Source: Streptomyces pseudovenezuelae
Lineage (GTDB): Bacteria; Actinomycetota; Actinomycetes; Streptomycetales; Streptomycetaceae
Length of the DNA stretch: 64,000 bases
Assembly (NCBI RefSeq): GCF_029892565.1
Contig: NZ_JARXVH010000002.1
Span: 722,501 to 786,500, forward strand
Direction: 5' to 3'
This document shows, in pieces, positions 8,912 to 17,616 of this stretch (the stretch's first letter is position 1; each line of letters opens with the position of its first letter). A model generated the notes under the pieces. The model searched no databases, was not told the origin of the DNA, and worked only from the letters and a program-made list of their open reading frames with translations. Position numbers and translations under genes: made by a program.

Positions 8912-8969
8912 TGATGAAATCATCAGAGATGCGCCGGCCAGTGAGCCGACCGGTGAACTGACCAGTTCA
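8912..8969. promoter_or_regulatory. Two inverted repeats in the tetR/dioxygenase divergent gap
   Basis: TGATGA-AA-TCATCA (8912-8925) and TGAACTG-AC-CAGTTCA (8954-8969) are inverted repeats with perfect arms. The second lies 44 bp upstream of the tetR start, and GAACTG recurs at 8973-8978. The half-sequence AAATCATCA also recurs at 8863-8871 near the dioxygenase start. TetR proteins bind such short palindromes between divergent genes; which one is used here cannot be told from sequence. Confidence 0.5.
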
Positions 8970-9012
8970 TCAGAACTGTGACGATGCGCGGACCGTTGCT
9001 AAACTCGCGCGT

Positions 9013-9648
9013 ATGCCGACGTCAGCCGCACCCCGCAACCGATTCGAACGGCGTCGTGCCGAGACCCGTCAGGCCCTCGTTCGCGCGGCCCGGCAGATCC
9101 TGGCCGAGACGGGGGACACCAGTGCGAGCATCCAGGTGATCGCGGAGCGCGCGGACGTCGGCTTCGGCTCCTTCTACAACCACTTCGAGTCGAAAACGGA
9201 ACTGTTCGACGCGGCGGTGAGCGACGCCCTCGAAGAACTCGGCCAGACCTTCGACGAGCATCTGCAGGGCATCGACGACCCGGCGGAGCTCGTCGCGGCG
9301 GGCTTCCGTCTCAGCGCCCGCCTGGCCGACTCCCGACCCGAGATGATGCAGATCCTGCGCCACCGCGGCCTGGGCCACGTCCACGCCGGCTCGGGCCTGG
9401 CCCCACGCGCCCTGCGTGATCTGGAGGTCGGCATCGCCTCCGGCCGTTTCACCATCACCGACCCGACGGCCGCGGTGACCGTCCTCGGCGGCTCCCTGCT
9501 GGCGCTGCTGGAACTGCGGTTCGCCCGCCCGGATCTCGACGGTGACGAGGCGGCCTCGAACCTGGCCGAACTGCTGCTGCGCATGCTGGGCCTGCCGCCG
9601 GACGATGCCCGCGACGTCGCCCGCTGCCCGCTGCCGGACCTCGGCTGA
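9013..9648 (+). CDS. TetR/AcrR-family transcriptional regulator
   Basis: A 211-residue protein. The N-terminal helix-turn-helix contains RQALVRAARQILAETG followed by IQVIAERADVGFGSFYNHF and KTELFDAAV, the standard TetR DNA-binding unit (residues about 17-65). The C-terminal alpha-helical ligand domain is unassigned. It is divergent from the aromatic operon across a 182-bp gap with palindromes, so it probably represses that operon until an aromatic intermediate or CoA ester binds. Confidence 0.92.
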   Translation: MPTSAAPRNRFERRRAETRQALVRAARQILAETGDTSASIQVIAERADVGFGSFYNHFESKTELFDAAVSDALEELGQTFDEHLQGIDDPAELVAAGFRLSARLADSRPEMMQILRHRGLGHVHAGSGLAPRALRDLEVGIASGRFTITDPTAAVTVLGGSLLALLELRFARPDLDGDEAASNLAELLLRMLGLPPDDARDVARCPLPDLG

Positions 9649-9904
9649 CGACGGCTTGACGCCCTGACCATGGCTGCCGTCCGCGAACAGCTCCGCCGCA
9701 ACTCGCGCTCCGACCGGACCCGCATCCTCGCCGCCACCCGGCAGGAGCCCAGTCGGGTTGTCCCACGGTCGTAGGGCAGTCCGAGCACGCCTTCGTCCGT
9801 CCACCGCACGGCAGGCAATCGGCGAGATTGCCCGTTCGGGCGGGAGTGGGTGCACTGCCTCGATCGGCCGCGCCTGCGACGATCACGAATGCGATGATGC
9901 GCCC

Positions 9905-10882
9905 ATGGCACAGACACCGCAGGACTCCTCAGTCACCGCGGACGGCATGACCGCCGCGCAGGCCGTCGACCGGATCGAAGCCGCGGCGCACCCGCGTCCG
10001 CATGATCGCCGTCTGCACGCCCGCGGAGCCGTCTACGACGCACGCTTCGTGCCCAGCGGACAGATCACGAAGTGGACGACAGCCGCCTGTCTGACCGCCG
10101 AGTCCGAGGCGGTCATCCGGTTCTCCAACGGCTCGGGCCGCTTCGACGCCGACGACCGCGCACGCGGCGTACGCGGCATGGCCGTGAAGTTCCTCGATGC
10201 CGACAAGAGCGTCATGGACCTGGTGGCCGCGAACTTCCGGGTCTTCCCCAGCCACAACCCCGAAGGATTCATCGACCTCGTCGAAGCGCTGGGCAAGGCG
10301 GGAGCAGAGGGCGGATTCGCCGACCGCGCCAAGGGCAAACTGGCCGCGGCCGGCAAGTTCGCCACCGTCCTGGCCCAACACCCGGAGAGCCGCGGGGCGT
10401 TGAAGTCCTTCGCCGGCCAGCAGGCACCGGCCAGCTTCGCCACCACCCGCTACGACGGCCTGCACGCCTTCGTCCTGGTGGACGAGTCGGGCGAGCGCCG
10501 GCCCTTCCGCTACCGCCTCGTGCCCCAACTGGGCGAAGTCGAAATCGATCCCGCGTACGCCGAGACACTCGCCCCGAACTTCCTCATCGGCGACCTCGAC
10601 TCCCGACTCGAAACCGGACCCGTCACCTTCACCCTCGTGTACCAGTTCGCGGAACCGGGCGATCCCACCCACGATCCCTCGCAGGCATGGCCCGAGCACC
10701 GGCCGCTGATTCCGGCCGGACATCTGCACGTGACGGCCCGCTCGCCACGGGAAGACCACTGGCAGCGGCAGGTGTTCGACCCCACCCGTCTCGCCCCGGG
10801 CGTGGAACCGTCCGACGACGCCATGTTGGCCTTCCGTCGCCACGCCTACTCCGTCTCAGCAGAACGCCGACTCGCTCCCTGA
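9905..10882 (+). CDS. Small catalase-family heme protein (SrpA-like)
   Basis: A 325-residue catalase-related protein, far shorter than monofunctional catalases (480 or more). Core motifs are recognisable: RRLHARGAVYDARF holds the distal catalytic His, VIRFSNGSGRF and RGVRGMAVKF match the catalase VRFS and RGFAVKF blocks, and FRVFPSHNPEGF matches the region after the essential Asn. A C-terminal RRHAYSVS may supply the proximal Tyr, but I cannot align it securely. Such minimal catalases act on H2O2 or organic peroxides. The gene stands alone, with the 9649-9904 gap upstream showing no convincing gene. The ATG at 9905 is chosen because family similarity starts soon after. Confidence 0.82.
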   Translation: MAQTPQDSSVTADGMTAAQAVDRIEAAAHPRPHDRRLHARGAVYDARFVPSGQITKWTTAACLTAESEAVIRFSNGSGRFDADDRARGVRGMAVKFLDADKSVMDLVAANFRVFPSHNPEGFIDLVEALGKAGAEGGFADRAKGKLAAAGKFATVLAQHPESRGALKSFAGQQAPASFATTRYDGLHAFVLVDESGERRPFRYRLVPQLGEVEIDPAYAETLAPNFLIGDLDSRLETGPVTFTLVYQFAEPGDPTHDPSQAWPEHRPLIPAGHLHVTARSPREDHWQRQVFDPTRLAPGVEPSDDAMLAFRRHAYSVSAERRLAP

Positions 10883-10938
10883 CCCCTCCAACAGGGCGAC
10901 ACCAACAGGGCGGCCGGCGTGGTGTGCGGCTGTCCCGA

Positions 10939-11856
10939 TCAGCTCATGGGGACCGTCGTAGCACGTGCCTTGAGCGCGTCGAGCAAGGCACGCGATGCGT
11001 GGTTGGACGGTACGCCGGGCGCGGTGTAGGCGCCGATGTATCGCTTCGCCGTGGGCGTCAGGACCAGTGCGCGGGTGTCGGGGCGGTCCACGACGGCGAG
11101 GGTGGGGATGAACGCGATGCCGACGCCTGCCGCGACGAGTGCCTGCATGAAGGGGAAGTCACCGGCCCGGCACGCCACTTTGGGCCGCAGTCCGTGCGCC
11201 GAGGCGAGCGCGTCGAGTGCGTTGCCAGGAAGGTCCCACATCTGGATCCACGGCTCGTCGGCGACGTCGTCGAGCCGTGCGGTCGAGCGCCGGGCGAGGG
11301 CATGGCCGACGGGCACGACGAGGCGCAACTCGTCCCGCAGGAGCGGGTGGTACGCGTACCGGTGTGCGATGTCGGCCCAGCTCGGGGGCGGTTGTTCGGT
11401 GTGGAAGTGGTAGACGAGGGCCATGTCGGCGCTGCCGTCGTCGAGCGCGGCCAGTGCCTGCTGCGGTTCGGACTCGATCACGGTCGTGTCGACATGCCGG
11501 TCCTCGCGGTCGTTGAGCGCGGCCAGTGCGGGTGCGAGCAGGAGCATGCCCGCACTGGCGAAGGTGGCGACGGTCAGTGACGGCGGTCCCTGCTCCCGCA
11601 GCCGGGCGAGTGCGCGTTCGGCGCGGTGGAGTTCGCCGTGGATGGTGTCCGCTGTACGGAGCAGGGCTTGCCCGGCCGCGGTGAGCGTGACGCCCCGGGT
11701 GCTGCGCTCGAAGAGACCGGCCTGAGCGGCACGTTCGAGGGCCGCCATCTGCTGCGAGACCGCCGAGGGCGTCAGACGCAGGGCCTGGGCCGCCTGCGCG
11801 AAGCTTCCCCGGTGGGCGACCTCGCGGAACACGGCCAGCCGCTGCGCCTCGATCAT
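10939..11856 (-). CDS. LysR-family transcriptional regulator
   Basis: A 305-residue LysR-type regulator. The winged helix-turn-helix is in residues 1-60 (FREVAHRGSFAQAAQALRLT, then PSAVSQQMAALE), and the effector domain starts near residue 90 (LTVATFASAG). Its start is 70 bp from that of a divergent EamA-type transporter, with an inverted repeat in the gap. The arrangement is the classic one for a LysR protein controlling an adjacent exporter. Confidence 0.92.
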   Translation of the reverse strand: MIEAQRLAVFREVAHRGSFAQAAQALRLTPSAVSQQMAALERAAQAGLFERSTRGVTLTAAGQALLRTADTIHGELHRAERALARLREQGPPSLTVATFASAGMLLLAPALAALNDREDRHVDTTVIESEPQQALAALDDGSADMALVYHFHTEQPPPSWADIAHRYAYHPLLRDELRLVVPVGHALARRSTARLDDVADEPWIQMWDLPGNALDALASAHGLRPKVACRAGDFPFMQALVAAGVGIAFIPTLAVVDRPDTRALVLTPTAKRYIGAYTAPGVPSNHASRALLDALKARATTVPMS

Positions 11857-11876
11857 CAGCCCACCTTACGTCGGGG

Positions 11877-11900
11877 TTAGCAGTACCCTACTTCTGCTTA
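11877..11900. promoter_or_regulatory. LysR-type inverted repeat between lysR and EamA genes
   Basis: TTAGCAG (11877-11883) and CTGCTTA (11894-11900) form an imperfect inverted repeat (one mismatch) with a 10-bp spacer, containing the T-N(n)-A layout of LysR boxes. It lies in the 70-bp gap between the two divergent starts, overlapping where both promoters must be. Binding is inferred. Confidence 0.42.
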
Positions 11901-11926
11901 CGGCCTGAGGCTGTCAGCCTGGCTGA

Positions 11927-12973
11927 ATGATGTTGAGTGCGCGAGAGCGCTCCGGGGCCGCTCTGGCTCTCGGTGCGGTGTGTCTGGTCGGCGGCTCGGT
12001 CGCCGCGGCCGGTCGGCTGCACGACTTCCCGCTGATCGGCGGTCAGGCCGTGCGCTACGGGTTGGCGACGGTCCTCCTGCTCGTCTGGGCGCGCATCCGC
12101 AAGCACACCTTCGCCCGCCCGAGCCCGACCCAGATGGTGTGGATCGTTCTTCTGGCTGTCATGGGAATGGCGGGGTACGGCGTCGTCCTCGTGTACGCCA
12201 CGTCGTTGACGGCACCGGGCAACGTGGGCGTCGCCGTCGGCGCCGCGCCGCTGTTCATCGTCCTGGTCCGGTCGCTGCTGTCGCGGTCACGCCCGTCGCG
12301 AGGGCTGATGGGCGGGGCGCTGTGCGTGGGGGTGGGCTGTGCCGTCGCTCAGGTGTCGGCCGGTTCCGGGGTGGAGTGGGACGTGCGGGGATTCGGGTGG
12401 TCGTGCCTCGCCGTTGTCGGAGTCGCCTCGGTCACGTTGCTCGGCGCTTCGCCCGTTGGGCAGCTGGGAGCGCTGACCGTGACGACGTATGCGTGCGGAC
12501 TTGCGTCGGTGATGCTGTTCGTCGTCGCCTGGATAGGGAAGACGGCCACGGGGTCCCCCGTACTTCGCGCTCCCACGGCTGTGGAGTCGTGGGCCTTGGC
12601 CTTCCTCGCCCTCGGCGTGACCGCTGTCGTCTTCCTGCTCTGGTATGGCGCTGTCGAACGGCTCGGTGCCGGCCGGGCGGGCCTGTTCAACGGCCTCATC
12701 CCCTTTGCTTCCCTGCTGGCTCTCTTCGTGACCGGAGCGGGCGGTGCCGCCATGAGCCAGATCGCCGGAGCTGCCTTGGTCCTCCTCGGTGTCGTCGTCG
12801 GGCTCCTGGCGGACAGGCGCGTCAACGAGCCGTCGGGAAACGGGAGTTGCCCCGACCGTAGAGTCACTGACGGTTGGTCAGGCGCCACCCCTGAGCGCGT
12901 TGGTAGTCGTGCCACAGGGAGGCGTAACGTCCGTCGGCGGCGAGAAGGTCGGTGTGCCGGCCCTGCTCGATGA
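11927..12973 (+). CDS. EamA-family (DMT superfamily) membrane transporter
   Basis: A 348-residue protein with about ten hydrophobic segments in two EamA repeats. The first repeat contains AVCLVGGSVAAAGRLHDF and YATSLTAPGNVGVAVGAAPLF; the second ends with LLWYGAVERLGAGRAGLFNG and the final helix IAGAALVLLGVVVGLLADRR. DMT proteins export metabolites, amino acids or drugs. It is divergent from a LysR regulator that probably controls it. The last 37 codons, a basic hydrophilic tail, overlap the 3' end of the convergent ABC transporter gene by 110 bp; such a tail is unusual for the family and may follow loss of an earlier stop. Confidence 0.85.
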   Translation: MMLSARERSGAALALGAVCLVGGSVAAAGRLHDFPLIGGQAVRYGLATVLLLVWARIRKHTFARPSPTQMVWIVLLAVMGMAGYGVVLVYATSLTAPGNVGVAVGAAPLFIVLVRSLLSRSRPSRGLMGGALCVGVGCAVAQVSAGSGVEWDVRGFGWSCLAVVGVASVTLLGASPVGQLGALTVTTYACGLASVMLFVVAWIGKTATGSPVLRAPTAVESWALAFLALGVTAVVFLLWYGAVERLGAGRAGLFNGLIPFASLLALFVTGAGGAAMSQIAGAALVLLGVVVGLLADRRVNEPSGNGSCPDRRVTDGWSGATPERVGSRATGRRNVRRRREGRCAGPAR

Positions 12974-14603
12974 TCTGGCCGGTGTCGAGGACGGCGATGT
13001 GGTCGGCCGTGGCGATGGTGGACAGGCGGTGAGCGATCACCAACAGCGTTCTCCCGGCGCCCAGTTCACGCAGGGCTTCGTGGACCGCGTTCTCGTTCTC
13101 GGCGTCCAGAGCCGAGGTCGCCTCGTCGAGCAGCACGATCGGGGTGTCCTTCAGCAGGGTGCGGGCGATGGCGACCCGTTGACGCTCGCCACCGGAGAGC
13201 AGCGAGCCGCCCTCGCCGACGCGGCTGGCGAGGCCGTCGGGCAGCCGGTCGGCGATGATGTCGACCCGGGCCCGGCGGGCCGCGTCGCGGACCTCGGCGC
13301 CGGTGGCGTCGGGGCGTCCCAGGCGGATGTTCTCCTCGATGGTGGCGTCGAGCAGGTGCACGTCCTGGAAGACCAGGGACACCATGTTCATCAGGTCGTT
13401 CCCGGCCAGCTCGCGCACATCCACACCGCCGATCCGCGCAGCGCCCGCGTCGGTGTCGGCGAAGCGGGCGATGAGTTTGGTGACGGTGGTCTTGCCCGCG
13501 CCCGAGGGTCCGACGAGGGCGGTGGTGGATCCGGCGGGGACGGTCAGGTCGAGGCCGTCGAGGACGGGGGTGTCGGAGCCGTCGTAGCGGAAGCGCACAC
13601 TGTCGAGTTCGATGGACGCTTCGAGGCCGACGGTGGGGTGCGGGTGGGTGGGTTCGGGCAGGGGCGGGGTGCTGAGCAGGATGTCGATGCGGTTGACGGC
13701 CGCGCGGGTGGCGCGCAGGGCGGACGCGGCCGAGGCGATCACGGCGAGGGGCTGCAGGAAGTGCACGCCGAGCACCAGCAGGGCGGTGATGCGTGCGGGG
13801 GTGATCTCGTTGCCGGTGGCCAGCAGCAGGCCGACCACGAGGACGGCGGTGAAGGCGAGTTGGATGGCGAGCTGCCCCAGGTGCAGGCCCGGCAGGGCGC
13901 CCATCACCTCGCGGCGGGCCGCCCGGTGCTGGCTCTGGAGGGCCTCGTCGAGCTGCCGATGGCCGCTGGTGGCACGGCCGTTGGCGCGCAGCACGGGCTG
14001 GGCGCCGGCGAACTCCACGAGCTGGGCGCTGGCTTCGGCGGCGGCCTTGTCGTGCTCGGCCTCGGTGCGGTCGGTGAGGCGCCTGGCCAGGGCGAACACC
14101 AGCAGCACGACAGGGACGGTGACCAGCACGGCGACGGCGATGCGCCAGTCGTAGCAGAGCAGGAAGACGGCGATGGTGGCGGGTGTGAGGACGGCGCCGA
14201 GCAGAGTCTGGGCGAGGTGGACGACGCCGGTGACGGTGTTGACGCCCTGGCCGAGCAGGCGTTCCAGCTGGGCGGTGCGGGTCGCGTCGAACCAGCCCAG
14301 CGGCAGCCGGACGACGTGGGCGCCGATCCGCTCGTACAGGGCGCGGCGCCAGGCGGAGGAGAGCTGCAGGGCGCGCAGTTCCTTGTCGTAGTGGGCGTAC
14401 CAGCCGACGGCGACGGCGCCCGCGAGCGGCAGCAGCCACCAACCGGCGTCGCCGGTGCGGCCGGTGAGCAGAGCGGTCAGCAGCGGTACGAGCAGACCGA
14501 AGGCGGCGCCCTCGCTGATCGCGTAGAGGGCGGTGGCCAGCAGGAAGCGGATCAGCAGCGGGCGCCCGGCGCCGCCTACGATCCGCAGAAGCGCAGTGAT
14601 CAT
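12864..14603 (-). CDS. Siderophore ABC half-transporter (exporter fold, IrtB/YbtQ-like)
   Basis: A 579-residue half-transporter with an N-terminal six-helix membrane domain (residues about 1-310) and a C-terminal ATPase. Walker A is VGPSGAGKTT, the signature is LSGGERQRVAIARTL, Walker B is PIVLLDEATSALD, and the H-loop is VIAHRLSTI. Its ATG overlaps the stop of the preceding half-transporter by 4 bp (ATGA), implying coupled translation and a heterodimer. With an iron-siderophore-binding lipoprotein upstream and an iron box before the operon, import of a ferric siderophore by an IrtAB/YbtPQ-type pair is the best reading. Siderophore export cannot be excluded. Confidence 0.86.
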   Translation of the reverse strand: MITALLRIVGGAGRPLLIRFLLATALYAISEGAAFGLLVPLLTALLTGRTGDAGWWLLPLAGAVAVGWYAHYDKELRALQLSSAWRRALYERIGAHVVRLPLGWFDATRTAQLERLLGQGVNTVTGVVHLAQTLLGAVLTPATIAVFLLCYDWRIAVAVLVTVPVVLLVFALARRLTDRTEAEHDKAAAEASAQLVEFAGAQPVLRANGRATSGHRQLDEALQSQHRAARREVMGALPGLHLGQLAIQLAFTAVLVVGLLLATGNEITPARITALLVLGVHFLQPLAVIASAASALRATRAAVNRIDILLSTPPLPEPTHPHPTVGLEASIELDSVRFRYDGSDTPVLDGLDLTVPAGSTTALVGPSGAGKTTVTKLIARFADTDAGAARIGGVDVRELAGNDLMNMVSLVFQDVHLLDATIEENIRLGRPDATGAEVRDAARRARVDIIADRLPDGLASRVGEGGSLLSGGERQRVAIARTLLKDTPIVLLDEATSALDAENENAVHEALRELGAGRTLLVIAHRLSTIATADHIAVLDTGQIIEQGRHTDLLAADGRYASLWHDYQRAQGWRLTNRQ

Positions 14604-16369
14604 GCGGTGCTGCTTCCGTGTTGGGCGCGCCACATGCGCGCGTACTGTCCGTCGGCGGCGAGCAGGTCCTCGTGCCGCCCGCGCTCGGCGATCCGGCCGT
14701 CGTCCAGGACCAGGATCTGATCGGCCGCTGCGATGGTCCGCAACCGGTGCGCGATGACCAACAGGGTGCGCCCGCCTGCGAGTTCGGCGAGGGCGTCCTG
14801 CACGGCGGCCTCGGACTCGGGGTCCGCGAACGCGGTCGCCTCGTCGAGGACCACGATCGGCGTGCCGGCGAGCAGGGTGCGCGCGATGCTGACGCGCTGG
14901 GCCTCGCCGCCGGACAGTCGCGCGTCCTCGCCGACGACCGAGTCGTAGCCGCGGGGGAGTGCGGTGATCCGGTCGTGGACGGCGGCGGCTTTCGCCGCCG
15001 CGTGTACGGTCTCGTCGCTCGCGTCGGGCTGGGAGAGCGCGATGTTGTCGCGGACGGAGCGGCGCAGCAGGACGACGTCCTGGAAGAGGAAGCCGATGTT
15101 GCGGTACAGCTCGTCCCGGTCCAACTCCCGTATGTCGGTGCCGTCGAGGCGGATCGCGCCGCCGGTGACGTCGTAGAAACGTGCGAGGAGCATGCCGAGC
15201 GTGGACTTGCCCGCGCCGGACGGCCCGACCAGGGCGGTGACCGTGCCGGGGGCGAAGGCGGCGTCCAGTCCGTGGAGCACCTCGCGGTCGCGGCCGGCGG
15301 CGGGGTAGCCGAAGCGGACGCCGTCCAACTCCAGGACCGGGGGAGTGCCCTGCGTGCGGGGTGGCAGGGCGGCGGGGTGGAGTGTGACCTCCTGGGCGGG
15401 TTCGTGCAGCAGGCCGGTGATGCGGTGTGCGGCGGCCCGTGCGGTACGGCGCAGGCCGCGCGCCGAGTAGATGGGGGTGATCTGCTCGAACAGACCCAGG
15501 CCGAGCAGTGTGAAGGCCAGGATGTCGACCGGATCCGTCCAGCCGAGCGCGACCAGCCCCACCCCGCAGCCGGTGATGAGCAGCAGGATGGTCGCCGGGG
15601 CGACGGTGGCCCGGGTGAGGCTGCGCTGGCGTATGAACAGGCGCTGTGCCTCGTCGTTGACGTCCGCGTAGGCGGCTGCGGCCTCGCTGAAGCGGCGTGG
15701 CGTCTCGCCGCCGCCGAACGCCTTGGCGACGCTGATCCCGCGCACCAACTCGATGGAGGCGGCGGTGAGTTCGAGCTGTGCGGCGGCGATGCGCTGCACC
15801 GGCTCGGCGGAGCGGGCGGCCATTCTCATCCGTACGCTCTGCGCCCCCGCGATCACCGCGAAGGTGAGCAGGGCGAGGCGCCAGTCGGCCCACAGCAGGT
15901 AGACGCCGATGACGGCGGGCCCGGCCACGGCGGCGGCGAGGTCACCTCGGGCGTGCGCGACGGCGTGGTGCAGCGAGCCGACGTCGTCCTGGACGGTCGT
16001 CTTCACCTTCGCCGAGACGCCACCGGCGAACCAGCCCAGCGGCAGTACCGCGAGGTGGGCGGCGAGTCGTTGGCGCAGGCTGAGGGCGAGGTCGGCCTCG
16101 GCGAGATGGCTGAGGGTCCCGGCGAACAGATAGAGCAGCAGCCGTACGGCGAGCAGGGCCACGGCGGTCCAGGCGATGGCCCACAGGTGGTCGTCGTGGC
16201 CGTCGAGGAGGCGCCGGCCGATATCCACGACGGCGACCATGGGCGCGACGGACAGCGCCGCGGCGAGCGCCTGCAGAGCGGCGGCGACAGTGACCCGGCC
16301 GGCGACCGGGGCCTGCAACTCGGCGAGATCGCGGGCGTCTTCGTCTTTTCCGGTACGTGGTTCAGGCAT
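14600..16369 (-). CDS. Siderophore ABC half-transporter (exporter fold, IrtA/YbtP-like)
   Basis: A 589-residue half-transporter with membrane helices in the first 310 residues, then an ATPase with VGPSGAGKST, LSGGEAQRVSIARTL and PIVVLDEATAFADPES. The DEATAFADPES D-loop, in place of the common DEATSALD, is a feature I associate with the YbtP/IrtA subfamily. The ATG at 16369 overlaps the end of the binding-protein gene by 8 bp; a TTG further upstream (16390) is less likely. It presumably pairs with the next gene as a heterodimer for ferric-siderophore uptake. Confidence 0.86.
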   Translation of the reverse strand: MPEPRTGKDEDARDLAELQAPVAGRVTVAAALQALAAALSVAPMVAVVDIGRRLLDGHDDHLWAIAWTAVALLAVRLLLYLFAGTLSHLAEADLALSLRQRLAAHLAVLPLGWFAGGVSAKVKTTVQDDVGSLHHAVAHARGDLAAAVAGPAVIGVYLLWADWRLALLTFAVIAGAQSVRMRMAARSAEPVQRIAAAQLELTAASIELVRGISVAKAFGGGETPRRFSEAAAAYADVNDEAQRLFIRQRSLTRATVAPATILLLITGCGVGLVALGWTDPVDILAFTLLGLGLFEQITPIYSARGLRRTARAAAHRITGLLHEPAQEVTLHPAALPPRTQGTPPVLELDGVRFGYPAAGRDREVLHGLDAAFAPGTVTALVGPSGAGKSTLGMLLARFYDVTGGAIRLDGTDIRELDRDELYRNIGFLFQDVVLLRRSVRDNIALSQPDASDETVHAAAKAAAVHDRITALPRGYDSVVGEDARLSGGEAQRVSIARTLLAGTPIVVLDEATAFADPESEAAVQDALAELAGGRTLLVIAHRLRTIAAADQILVLDDGRIAERGRHEDLLAADGQYARMWRAQHGSSTA

Positions 16370-17309
16370 TGCGCTCCGCCGCCTCGGCAAGCTTGGGTAC
16401 GACCGCGTCGAGGCCGTACGGGAGGCTCAGCACCGACGGGAAGCCGAGGGCGATCGCGGTGGGCATGTCGAGACCGATGTAGGACTTGCGCCGAACGGCC
16501 TTCAGCTCCTTGAAGAGCGGCTGTGCCTCGAACTCCTCGCGCCCCTGGGGGGTGTCGAAGGCGAGAATGACCACGTCGGCGTCGAGGAGATCGAGCCGTT
16601 CCCTCGCGATCGCGGCGCGGCCGGCGATGGCGCTGTCCGGTAGCGAGGTGACCTTCGGGGAGAGCTTCATGCCCAACTGACTGAAGAACTGTGCGCCGGC
16701 GTCGTCGGCGCTCTTGATGGTGAACACGTCGCCGCCGACCACCGGCCCGAACGTGAAGGTCTTGCCGCGGAGTTCGGGGTGCTGCTCGCGAACGTCGGCG
16801 ATCTTCTTACGCACGTCCGCGACCAGGGAGTCGGCCTTCTCCCGCTTCCCGAGAACGTCGCCCGTAGGCTGCGCCATCTCGTCCCAGCCGTCCTGTCCGA
16901 CGCCCTTGCGGTAGCTGAGGGTGGGCGCGAGGCGCTGGAACTTCGGGTAGTGGTCGTGGAGTTGGTAGTCGTCGCTGGCGAGGATGAGGTCGGGCCTGGC
17001 GGCGGCGATGGTCTCGAACGGCAGCGCGAGAGCGAGGTCGGTGTCTCGAAGGTAGCCGCAGGCGGCGAAACGCTTGGGCGGCGAAGTGACCTTGGCAGCG
17101 CCCTCCTTGCCGCTCACGGTGGCGGGGAAGCCGCCGGCCGCGGCCTGCGCCGTCGTGTCGGGGTCACCGCTCTTCTCGACACCACCGCCCGTGCCGTCAT
17201 CACCTGACGAGCAGCCACTGAGCACCGGAGTGGCACCCACCGCGCCCAACAGAAAACCGCGCCGCCCCGGCGAGGGGCCGTCGGCGGTGGAACGTATGCG
17301 TGTGGTCAC
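16362..17309 (-). CDS. Iron-siderophore-binding lipoprotein (FecB/FhuD family)
   Basis: A 315-residue class III binding protein. The leader has a twin-Arg stretch (RRGFLLGAVGA, residues 16-26) and a lipobox VLSGC with Cys33, so it may be a Tat-exported lipoprotein. Family features include RFAACGYLRDTDLALAL, AARPDLILASDDYQ, PTLSYRKG and SVLSLPYGLDAV. The GTG start at 17309 is 98 bp below an iron box. It is the first gene of a three-gene unit with two ABC half-transporters. Pairing a binding protein with exporter-fold ATPases is unusual compared with FecCD-type permeases. Confidence 0.88.
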   Translation of the reverse strand: MTTRIRSTADGPSPGRRGFLLGAVGATPVLSGCSSGDDGTGGGVEKSGDPDTTAQAAAGGFPATVSGKEGAAKVTSPPKRFAACGYLRDTDLALALPFETIAAARPDLILASDDYQLHDHYPKFQRLAPTLSYRKGVGQDGWDEMAQPTGDVLGKREKADSLVADVRKKIADVREQHPELRGKTFTFGPVVGGDVFTIKSADDAGAQFFSQLGMKLSPKVTSLPDSAIAGRAAIARERLDLLDADVVILAFDTPQGREEFEAQPLFKELKAVRRKSYIGLDMPTAIALGFPSVLSLPYGLDAVVPKLAEAAERNA

Positions 17310-17616
17310 GGGGTTGGGCCTCTCCGGCGTGTGGTGGTGGGCACAGGGCGAAGCGAGGTGGGGTGACGCGTGCGTACGTGATGCCTGTACGTTCCAGCAG
17401 TGTAAGTAAGGTAAGGCTAACCAGGTAACCCGGGCTCGTCAGCCTCGTGGAGGGCCTCTTCGTCTTCGACCGGTTCCCGGGCGCGACGGCTGGGGAGCCA
17501 GATCAATCGATAGATCAACCGATAGATCCGTCAGATCGGTCAATATTCACCAATCCATCGGGGCGACCGTTCCGAATCCTCCAGCGTCAGGGAAGTTGGC
17601 ATGGAGGACGGACGGT
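17310..17616. promoter_or_regulatory. Intergenic region with iron box and 12-bp direct repeats
   Basis: This 307-bp divergent gap holds no gene. At 17407-17425 lies TAAGGTAAGGCTAACCAGG, which matches 14 of 19 positions of the DtxR/IdeR/DmdR consensus and keeps the core AGGxxAGGCTAACC. It should make the siderophore operon iron-repressed. At 17508-17516 and 17520-17528 the 9-mer CGATAGATC is repeated with 12-bp spacing inside an AT-richer stretch nearer the DUF4331 gene, a possible separate regulatory site. A GGAGG at 17603-17607 serves the downstream gene. Confidence 0.7.

Noticed and set aside
9670..9771. 34-codon plus-strand frame MAAVREQLRRNSRSDRTRIL after the tetR gene
   Set aside because: Third positions are GC-rich and it faintly recalls a TetR start, but it is too short, without a ribosome site or recognisable domain.
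12789..14720. 643-codon plus-strand frame across the ABC half-transporter
   Set aside because: Antisense of a gene with complete Walker and signature motifs; no protein family visible in it.
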